DNA of 64,000 nt. Source: Jacaranda mimosifolia. Lineage: Eukaryota > Streptophyta > Magnoliopsida > Lamiales > Bignoniaceae. The position numbers and the translations under genes were made by a program. The notes beneath the pieces are model-generated. The model did not search any database and was not told the origin of the DNA. It worked only from the letters and a program-made list of their open reading frames with translations. The stretch is taken from assembly GCA_018894105.1 (NCBI GenBank), contig CM032117.1, positions 43,386,501 through 43,450,500 of the forward strand, read 5' to 3'. Shown here in pieces: positions 1-11,133 of this stretch (its first letter is position 1; every line of letters starts with the position of its first letter).

Positions 1-1395
1 ATTTGTCATAGAGAAAGCACAATTTCAATAACATATTGAAACACGTAATAATTGAGAAATGTATGAAATATTATTTTTGTCAACCTCGTCAATTCAAATA
101 ATTACATCTCTCATACATTAATACTCAATATTTTTTTTTTCTAAAACTATTAATACTCAATATTAGTAACAAAATTTTTGAAATGATGTAAATGACAAAT
201 AAATCGAGGATTGGAACATCTATGGTCCATTGGCATTCCAATCCTCACTTTATTTGTCATTTACATCAAACAAATTCAGGTAGATAAAAAGTCCTAAAAA
301 TTTATGTGATGAATGATACATTCTATCAAAAACTTCCTTATATAAGAGACTTCAAATTGCCCCCAAAACAAGACTCAACAAAATATGAGTTGCATCACTT
401 CAATTGCAAATAACTGATAATTTCATAAGCACATAGTGGCACATAAACACTCCACCTTATATCCATAGTCATCATGCGAGCAATTAAAAACCAATCAGTA
501 ACAAATAAGAAGGCTTCAACCCTTCTGCCAACATCCTATCCTCCTTCTAATTCCACCAACTCTAAATACTAAAAGAATATGTAAAATAAAAAAAGGTACA
601 CAACACTTACCTCGAAATGCTCCAAAAAACTACACTCAAAAGATAGTATTCACCACAATCGAGATTTCTTATGTCATTAAGCATGTGCTATAATATCAGT
701 ATTTCACTTTAGATGAACTATGGAATTCAACAAAAATCAATGCTTTAAGTATTTGGTCACATTATTGCATATAATTACGCATATTAATTCAAAAAAAAAT
801 CAATACATGCTATAATCCAAACAAAGCAACCTATATCATAATTTACAGAATGATAATCAATCTAAAATTTTCTTACATATGCACATAATTATCCATAAAT
901 TATAGTTCCACAGACTAAACTAAAACTTATAAACTTAATAGAATTCAGCATATACCAACACAAACTTTAACTTAACCTAAACTCTAATCGAATATTTAAT
1001 TCATAGAAAAACATAAATCTAACATTATATAACAACCTTTAATATAAATGCAAATTTTAATTTAGATTTAAGCTAATGCATAAGTTATTAAATCATAATT
1101 AAAAAATTTACCTTACTTAGTTGGGAATAATAAAAAATAAGATCTGAAAACTTGAAACTAAAATTAAACAAAAAAAAATATTATTAAAATTAAAAACACA
1201 TAATATAAATAAAAAATAAGGCCAAATCTAGCTTGTAACTGGTGGCCAGATATGGCCGCCGCGACCAGCAAATGTTGATCGCTGGCTGCACGACCAATAG
1301 CCGAAAAAGTCATCGTTGATGGCGGCAACAATATATGTGAAAAGAAAAGGAAAAGAAAAAGTGGGGACCTCACCTCTCTCAAAGGAGTCGCAAAT
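1..1395. other. AT-rich noncoding DNA
   Basis: I see no gene here. Apart from the foldback at 184-268, the stretch is simple AT-rich DNA with short A and T runs. Positions 1230-1350 are locally GC-richer, but no family-like protein can be read from either strand. Confidence 0.6.
184..268. repeat. near-perfect foldback (33-bp arms, 19-nt loop)
   Basis: The left arm at 184-216 is the reverse complement of 236-268 except at two adjacent positions, so 31 of 33 pairs form around a 19-nt loop. It could be the core of a snap-back MITE or a microRNA-like hairpin. No flanking target duplication is obvious. The pairing is seen directly; any function is inference. Confidence 0.75.
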
Positions 1396-1858
1396 TTTTT
1401 TTTAGAATAGATATTCTTTTAAATTGCAATGAAAAAAATCCGTCACAAAACTTAGGGTTTGTTTTTGCAATTTTACAGTGGACTTTCAGAATCTGTGCAA
1501 TTTTTTTTTTTAAATCATTTCTTAATTTTGCAAGAAAAAAGTCCGACGCAAAAGTTTCGCGATGGATTTTACAAGTGCAAACATTCTAATGCAACTTTAT
1601 TTTTCATTTTTCTTTTTTAAAAATACAAGAGCGATCAATTCTATATCCTTGCAAATCTACTTATTTGTGATGGATAAAGCCGTTGCAAAATATTTTAATA
1701 ATATTTTAAAAAAAAATTGCAACAGATTTTTTCCATTGCGAAAGGTGCAAGTTAATTTATTCAATCTTTGCCATTTTGCAATGGATTTTTTTGCGATGGT
1801 CGATGGCTTTTTTTGCAACGATAAAAAATCCATTGTAATTTACAATCTTTTAATAGTG
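1396..1858. mobile_element. CACTA (En/Spm) transposon terminal fragment
   Basis: The block ends at 1854-1858 in TAGTG; read in reverse it starts CACTATTAAAAGATTG, the conserved CACTA transposon tip and very close to the tip of the large CACTA element at 50339. Inside are repeated subterminal motifs of the type TTGCAANGGATTTTTT in both orientations (for example near 1540-1570, 1720-1740, 1780-1840). This is the architecture expected for TNPA-type binding arrays. The other end of the element was not found, so it is either truncated or extends leftward unrecognised. Confidence 0.5.
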
Positions 1859-2329
1859 TAGTAATTCATTTGCATTTAGTCCCAAGAGGCATATGCACCA
1901 AATAAAAAAGAAAACAATGGCAACGGTTTCATGCAAAGACTAATGAATGAGCTACAATTATACCACTATAAGACCCCTTAGGGGTCTGTGGCGAATGGCG
2001 ACAACGTCACTATAAGACCCCCAAGGGGGCATGCATCAACAAAGGCTGCTATAAGACCCCATTCAACGATGACTATAGCAACACCTCCTAATGGGGGTAC
2101 ACTACACCAACAACTAGAGCAACACCCCCAAGAGGGCACCTTTACAACAAACACTACAGTAAGAACCCCAAGGGGATGCATCGATAAAAACACTACGATA
2201 AAATCCTCAAGGGGGTGCATTGACGACAAACACTAAGGTAAGACCTGCCTCCCCATATGGCTCATAAGAATTAAGTTCTCTATTGGACCCCTAAGGGGGC
2301 TCACAATTAGGCTTTCTAACAGCAAAGTC
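1859..2329. repeat. degenerate short tandem repeats leading into the 2.5 kb units
   Basis: A motif built around TAAGACCCCCAAGGGGGC recurs roughly every 50-60 bp from about 1970 onward with many substitutions. The short ORFs read across it on both strands are by-products of the repeat. The same motif reappears near 5335-5370 in the second large unit. Confidence 0.5.
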
Positions 2330-4900
2330 GAAGAAACATTTAAGAAAGCAAAGAAACACAAAAACACAACAAGGCACAAGAAACTTAAGAAAATCAAGCC
2401 AAGCATAAACCATGCAATCTTTGGAACAACTAAGTACGGAAAGAACACAAAAGTTGCTCAAACATCTCTGGAAAAAGAACAAAGTCTAGTAGAATCGGAG
2501 TATGCAAATGGTAAACAACATCTAGCCCTACACGAGGTCATCAAAAAAATAACCAACATACTACTAGAAAAAAATGAAAAAAAAAAAATTCAACCTCAAC
2601 TAAAAAGGATTAAGCCCTAGTCTAACTCCTGCTTATCCTCTATTGAGCCTCTACAACTAGAACCTCTACCATGGCCTCAGGACCAACCTCTGATAAGGAT
2701 GCAAAAGTAAAATTTGTTGTAAAATCCTCAATTGCGGCTCGTAGAAATCAAACCTACTATTGGACCCCTCAAAGGAGCTTGCTAAAAGACACCCCAATGG
2801 TAAGATCCTAAGCACACCATGTGGTAAGACCCTAAGTGCGTGAAATGGTATCTTTTCTATAAGACCTTCAAGAGGGCTCATGAAAGAATATCTCTATGAT
2901 AAGATCCCTAAGAGGGTTCTGAAAAAAATTATGATGGTAAGACTCGAAGAAACTTGTAGAAAAATGCCTATGTAGGAAAACCTAAGAGGCGCACAAAACA
3001 ACAAAATTTAGTAGAAGAACCTAAGAGGTCCCCAGAGAAACACCTTTGCGAGATCTCAAGGGACTCTTGGAACAACTTAGCTTTGCAAAAGGACTTAAAG
3101 GATCTCCGGAGTGCAAAGCTCCATGAAAAAAATTCCAATCATTTATGGATCGTAAAGCTTCATGAGAAATTCAAATCGATCTTTAGAGCATGAAATTTTC
3201 TAGGAAAATCCTACGTCAGTCGCGAAGCGTGTAGAGTAAAGATTAACTAAGAATCATATGTAATCCTTGAAGCATAAAGCTCAGCATAAGAAGTTACTCA
3301 CGAAGCGTAAAACTCCACCAGAAGATCATAAGTGATTTCTGGAATGTGTCCACCAAAAGTTCTAAGGTATTTGCGGAGTGTAAAACTCTATTGGAAACCC
3401 TAAACAGCTCCTGGAGCACTACTCAAATGTCCACACCCAGCAGGCAAATATCGCTGATGGGTGCTACCAATCCTGGTCACTCACTAAACGACCTCCAACC
3501 TTGGTCGCCCATAGGCTATCACTCATCCTATTCAACCTCCTAAACTACTGATGTTGAATGATGGTCTCCCACCCACCTTCATGATCTTGCACTCAGCTTT
3601 AATGTGTTGCTTGCACAAAGTTAGCTCTAATTTCTCGATAAAGGATCCTTAAGATAAGTCAAAACACAGTCGCTCAATGAGCATTAAAAGAGTTAGAGAG
3701 AGAGAGAGAGAAAGTGTCGACAACACCTAGAAGAAGTACTAAGTTATTCACGGAGCACAAAGCTCCACCAAGAATCCTAAGGGATCTTTGAAGTGTAAAG
3801 CTCCCTAAAATAATTCAAGTTATGTACTACGTGTATAGCTCCACAAAATATTCTAAGTTGCTTGTAGGAGCATAAAGCTCCATAAAAATTCTTAAGCCAT
3901 TCGTAAAATGCAGAGCTCTGAAAAACTCTTAAGTTATTCCACATAAAGCACCATAGAGGTCCAAAATGATCTCTAAAGCATGAAGCTCCATGAAAATTTC
4001 TAAGTCGTTTGCTAAGCACCGCTAAAGACTCCAATCCGCGGAGCATAAAATTCCACAAGAAATTCTAAGGGATCCCCATAAATGAAAATTTTAGCTAAAG
4101 ATCGTGAGAGATCTTCTAGCATAAAACTTAATCAGAAATCCTTAATAACCTCTAAAACACGAATCATTCCCAATCTTAGAGGAAGGCTAATGTCAATGTC
4201 CATGTCTACTTCAAGAAAAATACCATCATTTTTAGATTCCACAATATTATACAAAGACATATGAAGTTTGTCAATTTGCTTAACTTGAGCAAATTTCTGT
4301 CCTATATTGCTTCACCAGCCTCAAGCTAAAAATGAAATAAAACAAAATAAAATAAAAATGAAAGAGTTGGTTAAAACCTAGCACATGCTTTTCGCCTGAC
4401 CACTTAATGTAGGAGCTTAGCACCCGACCACCTCTTAGGTGATTAACATTGCTTGATACAAGCATTGGGCAAAGCCAAAGGCTATAAATCTATTTTCCTC
4501 CTTATGAGCTCTAGTCTAAATAAGAATGCTACACTACACATGGATCAACTGCCTTCCAAGCGGCCGATGCTCCAAGTAGGGTGCTTAGCAAAGCCCATCA
4601 TCCTACCTTTCGCCCAACTGACTTAAAGTTGACCAACTAGCTGATAAAAGATGTTGGTCAAAAGCCTAGTACCTATTGGGGCGTCCACTCTAGTTGGGGC
4701 CAGCCAAATCAAAGGTGCCGATGAAATATCGCTTGACTTGAAAAAAAGAAGAAGGTTTTAATTATTATTATTATTAATTGGTTCTATTAATTCATTAAGT
4801 TAATTAATTGATTAATAAGCATTATTAATCAATCAATTAATTAAAATTAGTCAAAATTCCATTAAATTAATCAAATGAATTAAAATTTAATTAAAGCTAG
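2330..4900. repeat. large tandem unit A (~2.5 kb), transposon-derived
   Basis: This block is paralogous to the following one. Landmarks recur in the same order: about 2340-2475 matches 4920-5050, 2570-2715 matches 5160-5290, 2751-2880 matches 5281-5490, 3541-3660 matches 5951-6080, 4165-4330 matches 6875-7030, and the ATT-rich tail at 4757-4800 matches 7168-7200. Inside it a ~55-60 bp subrepeat with the signature GTAAAGCTCC and CTAAGTCATTC is repeated and badly eroded (2990-3420, 3740-4130). No protein is recognisable. It resembles the repeat-filled noncoding 3' regions of plant Tat-lineage retrotransposons, but no LTR or pol confirms this. Confidence 0.55.
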
Positions 4901-7270
4901 CCAAATGATGAAATTAGAGAAAGAAATGTAGAAATGCAACAATGCATAAACAATGCAAAAGGTCAAGGAGAAATATGAAGGATGAAATCATTCAAATAAT
5001 TTATGAAAGGAAACGCAAAACTGCTCAAATCTCCATAATAAAGAAATAAAGTCTAACACAACCAGGATGTTCAAGTAGCAATTAACGCTCAGCCTATACT
5101 TAACCATCCAAAAGGAAATGACAACTAACATGCTACCGAAGAAAAATAAAAATAAAGTCGTCCTCAACAAAAATAAAAGGAAAAGAGTAAGTTTTAGTCT
5201 GACTCCTACTTAGCTCACTAGAGAGCCACAATAGCTGGATCCTCCACCATGGCGTCAAGATTGGCCTTTGACGAGTGCACAGAAATCAAACCTACTACAA
5301 GACCTCCAAAGCAGGTTTGCAAAAATCGAGTCTATTTAAAGACCCCCTTGGGGGGCTCGCAAATTTGCTTTAAGACTCCTTAAAGAGACTTATCAAAAGA
5401 CAGTTGTTATGTAAGATCTTAAGCGCACCTGTGATATGACCCTTGGTGTGTAAAATGACATATTCATGAGAAACCCCAAAGGGCTTCCAAAGAAACGTAG
5501 CTCTACAATAAAGCTCTGCAAGGAAATTTTAAGTAATTCATGGACCACGAAATCCCATCAAGGACCCCAGGTGATTCTCAAAGTATAAACTTCAGATGAG
5601 AAGTTACTTGCAAGGATTGAGGCTCCCAAGATATTTTAACTAATTTACGATGTGAAAATTTCCTCCAAAAGGTGTTGAATGATCACTGGAGCAAGAAACT
5701 TGGCCAAAAATTCTCAGGCATTCATAAAACACTAAACTTAGTCGAAGACTCTAAATAGCCCTTTGAGTACCTTTTCAAATGACTACACCAAAGCACCCAC
5801 CTGCCAAATGAGAGGTGCCAAATCACAGTCGCCCAATGAACGTTCTCCATATAAAGCCACCCAACGTGCAGTTCCGCATAGAGCCACTCAACGGGTGCCT
5901 CCATAATGCAGCCGCCCATTAGGCAGACCACTTCGTCTAGGTTGACCCTTTAGCCACTCGACACCCAACGATAGTCTCCCACCTATTCTTGTTGTTCTAT
6001 GCTTAGCTCTAATGTGTTGCTCACACTACACTAGCTTCCATCTCCTCTCAAAAGAACCCCAAGATAAATCAACATGTAGTTGCTTACTGAGCAATGAAAG
6101 AGTTGAAAGGAAAGAAATAGGGTAGATAGCACCAAAAAAAATTCTAAGTCATTCACTGAAAGCAAAACTCTATTAGAGATCCACAGTGATCTTCGAAATG
6201 TGAAGCTTCAAAACAAAAATATTCTAAGACATTCACAAAGTGAGAAGCTCCAAAAAATTCTAAGTTATTCGCAAAATACAAAGTTATGCCGAAAATTCTA
6301 AATTGTTCGTCAAGTGCAAAGCTTCCCTAGGAATACAAGGAAAACTTTGAAGCGTGAAGCTCCACAGAAATCCTAAGTCATTTATGGAGTGTATAGCTCC
6401 CCAAAAAAACTCTTCAGTGATCCCAGATTGGAGAAATCTGCCAAAAATACTATGTCACTTGCAGAAACATAAAGCTCTGTGAAATTTTTTAAGTCACTTG
6501 CGAAACGTAAAGCTCCACTAGACATCCTAAGGGGTAATCAGAGTGTAGCGCTCTGTGAGAAAACCTAAAGGCCTAAACCGTTCGTAGAGCACAAAAGCTT
6601 CGTAAAAAATCCTAAAGAATCTCTAGGATGTAAAGCCCCCTAGCAAGAAAAATTAAGTAATTCAAGAAATGTACAACTCCATGAAAAATTGTAAGTTGGT
6701 CGCAAGAGCATTAAGCTTTGAGAAAAATCTAAGTCATTCACAGAGCGCAAAACTCCATGAAAAACTCTAAGTCATTCTTGGAAGCAAAAGATTTCGCCAA
6801 AGATCCTAGGCGATCCCCTAGCATAAAGCTCGATCAGAAATCCTAAATAATCTCCAAAACACAAATTATTTCCAACCTCATAGGAAAGTCAACATCAATG
6901 TCCTCGTCTACTTTAGGAAAAGTACCCATCTCTTTTACTCCTATAATGTTATACGAGGACAAACAAATTTTGTTGATTTGTTTAATTGGAGCCAAATTCC
7001 TATTTGATACCACTCCACCACCCTCAAGCCAAAAAGAAAATAAAAAAAGAAAAAGAAAAAGAGAAAGAAAACTTCGCCCAGTGCCCCATCAATTGTTGGG
7101 TGACTGGAGCAAGAAAAAGAAAAAGAGTGGGCAGGTGCCCTGGGTAGCCGCTCACAACCCTCCAATAATAAAAAATTACTATTATTAGTTAGTCAATTAA
7201 ATCAATAGATTAATTGATAAAAATGAATTAAAATTCAATTGAGAACAAGCTAACATAAAATAGCAATTAC
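4901..7270. repeat. large tandem unit B (~2.4 kb), copy of unit A
   Basis: This is the second, directly adjacent copy of unit A, diverged and containing more copies of the GTAAAGCTCC subrepeat (5480-5700 and 6130-6860). The alignment is by eye using six colinear landmarks. The join near 4900 falls in an AT-rich ATTAAT tract, and the unit ends in a similar tract near 7170-7270. No ORF of substance is present. Confidence 0.55.
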
Positions 7271-7486
7271 CTTATACTTTTAATATGAAAATACATTTTC
7301 AAATTGGGGACATGATAGTATGAAAAAATAAGACCTTAAGGGTAAAAAAGTAAAAATCAAATTAAAGGCTTAAATAATAAATAAATATAAAAATAAGAAG
7401 TGGACTATTGAACCCAACAAATTAAACCCACCAAAATAAGCACCCAAATCCAAGTGGGTCGAAGCGAACTAAAGACTTAATCAATA

Positions 7487-7800
7487 CTAGTAATTTTGGC
7501 ACATTCGATACATGCGCTCAAATTTTTATAGCATATAGTAAATGAAATAGTAAATGAAACGAATATCTACTTTTAGATATTAGTTTTTTTAGTAATATTT
7601 GATATTTATTTAGTTTTTTAGTATAATGGCATAAAAATTATGATAAGATGATAGTTATAAATATAGAATGTGTAGCTTGTAAATAGCAATTGCTACATAA
7701 GTTGTAGTTATGAGGATTAAAGAAAAGAAGTTGGAGCATTTTAGGTATATCACAAGGAAACACACCAAAAGGAGGATAGGTGATTTATTAATAGTACAGA
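7487..7800 (-). mobile_element. small non-autonomous Helitron
   Basis: Read on the - strand the element starts TCTGTACTATTAATAAA at 7800 and ends CTAG at 7487. It sits exactly between A and T, the hallmark of Helitron insertion. Just inside the 3' end is a short GC-containing hairpin (GCGCAT paired with ATGTGC), followed by a few AT bases before CTAG. A diverged copy in opposite orientation lies at about 62805-63128. It encodes nothing and would depend on a Rep/helicase supplied elsewhere. Confidence 0.7.
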
Positions 7801-8159
7801 TTAATACAAACTCCCAAAGCCAAGAGATGTACCAGATTATTTACAAAAAATTCGAGCTCTAACTCTAAGCAAGTGTATTCTAAGAGCATAACCCAATTCA
7901 CTCAGTTGATCTTCAGAAAGAACATCTACTACATTTTCGTATAACATCATATCCCAATTTCATTTTCTTGCAACATCAATAAAAAGAATTGTAACTATTA
8001 AGTAGGAATATCATAATTAATAAAAAAAATACTAAATAGATAATAGAGTATGTGTCATCAAACTTTTACACATTTATTTCATTTTGTTGTAAGTTGTTGG
8101 ACACATGTACATGTATCATAATACTCCATGTTTTTTGCAGGCATAATGGCTATGTGTCG

Positions 8160-8305
8160 TTATCATTAATAATATTCTAACACTGTATAAGGAAAACGTT
8201 AATCATGAAAAGTATTAATACCATCATACTCTACATTTAACACTTACGGGGAAAACATTGATTATAAAAAGTATTACTATGATCATATCCTACATTTAAC
8301 TATAG
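8160..8305. repeat. diverged ~65-bp tandem dimer
   Basis: A segment containing GGAAAAC, AAAAGTATTA and TACATTTAAC occurs twice in direct orientation about 65 bp apart (around 8190-8240 and 8250-8305). Its origin is unknown. Confidence 0.45.
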
Positions 8306-9043
8306 AATAAAAGATATAATCGAATTTGTTTAGAGTTAACTGCAAAAAATTTCCTTGTGTTATTTTTAATAGTTACGAACTCCCATAGGTTATGAATTTA
8401 AGGAAAAATCCTGCTCATATTACAACTTCAATTGCTCACCGTCCCCTTACCCATTGACCAGTTACTTCTTGAAGAAAATATCGCTATTTAATTACATGAT
8501 TTTTACTTACCCATTTTTTACGGATTCTTCAAGAACTCTGCTGCTCAAAGTTAAGGTTTACTAACGTGACAATCTCCCAAATTATTTTTATTGAGATTAT
8601 TTAAATTAGGAACATGGAAGTTGATTGTGTTCAAAACTTTTCGTGTCACTCAATTATTATTCGTATATCAAATTAGACTGTATTTTGAGGCATGAAATTG
8701 TGCCCTCGAAGAAGTATCTGAAATTAACTAATATAATTTCTGCATTAAGTATGAGGTTTCAATTTATTGTTTCCTAACAAGAGATTATCATTCGAAGTGA
8801 CTAAAAATTGTTTGTATTTTCTGTACATTTTGTTCACCTCTTTATAATTTTTTTACCAAATACTGCTGAAGCTCAAGTTTGTATATGCTGATTGATATAT
8901 TAATTGCTAGAAGCATTATCTATCTCAAAGCTTCAATTTATGCAAACGCCTAATGGAGTTGAATAAAGCAATGGACGGAAGAATTTGCAAACACATTAAT
9001 GCATCTCGCTTAGCTCATTTGTCTTGTTTTGCTTGGTAATATA

Positions 9044-9048
<5 letters not shown>

Positions 9049-9080
<32 letters not shown>
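9049..9080. repeat. (TA)n microsatellite
   Basis: An uninterrupted TA run of about 32 bp. Confidence 0.9.
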
Positions 9081-9084
<4 letters not shown>

Positions 9085-10177
9085 CCCTTTCATATTAGGC
9101 AATTACTCATCTGTTAGACTTTATGAAGATGATGTGGGAAGTCTGGTCCATCTGACCAATTGCACAAGATTGTTGCTATATAGATTATTCCACTAAACTA
9201 ATTTATCAAGTTGTATGTTGTAGGATTAGAGCTTTGACTAAACTTGATGGGCGACAAGTATCTATTATGAAATTAATCTGAATTTGATGATGAGGGAGAG
9301 AGGAAAAAGGCAATTTAGTGGGTTCTTGTGGTCAAGGGTTTAGGGGTAAACTCAAAGAGCACGAATGCACATACTCTCAGCACTTAAGAACTAACAAAAA
9401 ATTTATGTCTTCTCTTGCTTATCCAACATTTTGTCCCAGATTCAAATAAACTTTACTATCAGCTGAATAACTTCATGTTTCTTTGCTCCTGTTCCCTCGT
9501 TTTTATTGCTGAAAATTTGATTCGATTCTAAACATTTTGGAGACTAATGCTCGTTTTTTATTGTTGAGAATTTCACTAGATTGAGGAACTGAGCTCTGAA
9601 TTTTTTGGCTTGTCCTTTGCAAAAACCTTTGTGAAATATCTGATTGCAAAAAGAGCAAAAATAACTTTTCAATTGATAAATACATATGCCAATCGCACAA
9701 GGGGACGTGCATGACATCGTTGGCCAACAAGTGCCTAAATGCCTTTGTCTATATGATAGAAGGAATTTTTTGACAACTAGAGTTACATAAAAGGGTAATT
9801 TCCTTGAAGACATTTCACCGGAGTAGGGGTGGGGTTTCCCAATTATCTCAATCTTTTGAAATTTTTTATTACAAATCAGCTGTATGAAATTACACTGCTA
9901 CATTAACAAAAGTATATGTTTGCAGGTCTTTATGAGGAACACGTTAAAATAATGGAATAAATTATAACTAATAATCAGTTAGCACATCAAATTGATATTT
10001 TAAAATTTGTAACAACAATAGCTATTAAAAATATTATCATCCTCAGATCAAATTTAAATGTAATATAATTCAACTTAATCAATTCATTAGCATCACTTAA
10101 ATTAAAAAAAATAACAAATTCAATTATCATATCATATATATGATTCTTCTTTTATAATAATATATTTATGTCCAACC

Positions 10178-10504
10178 TAGGGTGTAAATGAGTCGAGCCA
10201 ACTCGCGAACCTCAAGAGCTGAGTTCAAGTCGAGCTGAAATCTAGCTCAAACTCTATTTCGAACTGATCTCGAGTCTTCTGCATCTAGACTCGAGGCTTG
10301 CGAGCTGATAAATAATTAAATATTATTTTTTATTTTATTAACATATATATATATGTATATTACTATTTTTTTTCGAGCTTGAATTTGACTTAAAATTTTA
10401 GGCTTGTCGAGTTTGAGCTCAAGTTTTAGCCTAATATATATTTTGAACTCGAGCTCGAACTCGAAATTTTTTCCTAAACTCGGTTTGGCTTGGTTGCATC
10501 CCTA
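10178..10504. mobile_element. hAT-type MITE (327 bp)
   Basis: The ends are inverted repeats: the left begins TAGGGTGTAAATGAG and the right, reversed, reads TAGGGATGCAACCAAG. The flanks are near-identical 8-mers, GTCCAACC at 10170-10177 and CTCCAACC at 10505-10512 (7 of 8 match), as expected for an 8-bp hAT target duplication. The interior is rich in GAGCTCGAACTCG-like motifs in both orientations and has no coding capacity. It lies about 630 bp upstream of the dehydrogenase start codon. Confidence 0.65.
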
Positions 10505-10580
10505 CTCCAACCATTAACTAACAATCATCAACTAATCATCAGATATATACATATATTTTATCCTATCATTTTAATAATGT

Positions 10581-10582
<2 letters not shown>

Positions 10583-10627
<45 letters not shown>
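10583..10627. repeat. (AAT)n microsatellite
   Basis: About 15 uninterrupted AAT/ATA trinucleotide units. Confidence 0.9.
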
Positions 10628-10629
<2 letters not shown>

Positions 10630-11133
10630 TAAAATTTTATTTTCAACATACAAATTTGGTTGCTACAACAAAAATTATCTGATGCCAAATTAATACATAT
10701 AGAACTTTCTTCTAAAATTCAATTCCTACTCCATCTCTAAGAAATGCCAAACATAAATCCCCCTACACAATAATTTTGGCAAAACTCATCTCTCCAAATA
10801 CATGCAAAACATAACTAGAAATTACCTTAAGAGTTTGAAATTTTAAAAATTATGGTTAGGTCAATGAAATTTGAAAATTCAGGATATTGGCCATGAAAAG
10901 TTTGACAGCACACGACCAACTGAGGATGAATGAAGAATTAATTATAACGTCGGATAAGGCCTAAATTAGGATGATAAAAAAACTGATTTACTCTATAGTT
11001 AAGGAATGAAAAATGAAATTATAGTAAGTCATTCTGCGTCCAATTACCAAAACAACCTTGAATTCTACAGAACTACAAGTATACCTATCTCAGAGATAAC
11101 CCACGAATCGTTAACATCGCAACAATACAAAAC
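10628..11133 (+). promoter_or_regulatory. upstream region of the dehydrogenase gene
   Basis: This stretch between the microsatellite and the ATG holds no gene and must contain the promoter and 5' leader of the dehydrogenase. No convincing TATA box is visible; the closest AT-rich candidates near 10990-11000 are weak. This is assigned by position only. Confidence 0.4.

Larger units (their letters stand above)
7801..10177. other. gene-free interval
   Basis: No gene is recognisable. It contains the short dimer at 8160-8305, a (TA)n microsatellite near 9050-9080, and AT-rich unique-looking sequence. Short ORFs at 9503-9813 on the - strand show no family resemblance and were not accepted. Confidence 0.5.

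Noticed and set aside
1988..2236. 82-codon ORFs on both strands
   Set aside because: They are translations of the TAAGACCCCCAAGG tandem repeat.
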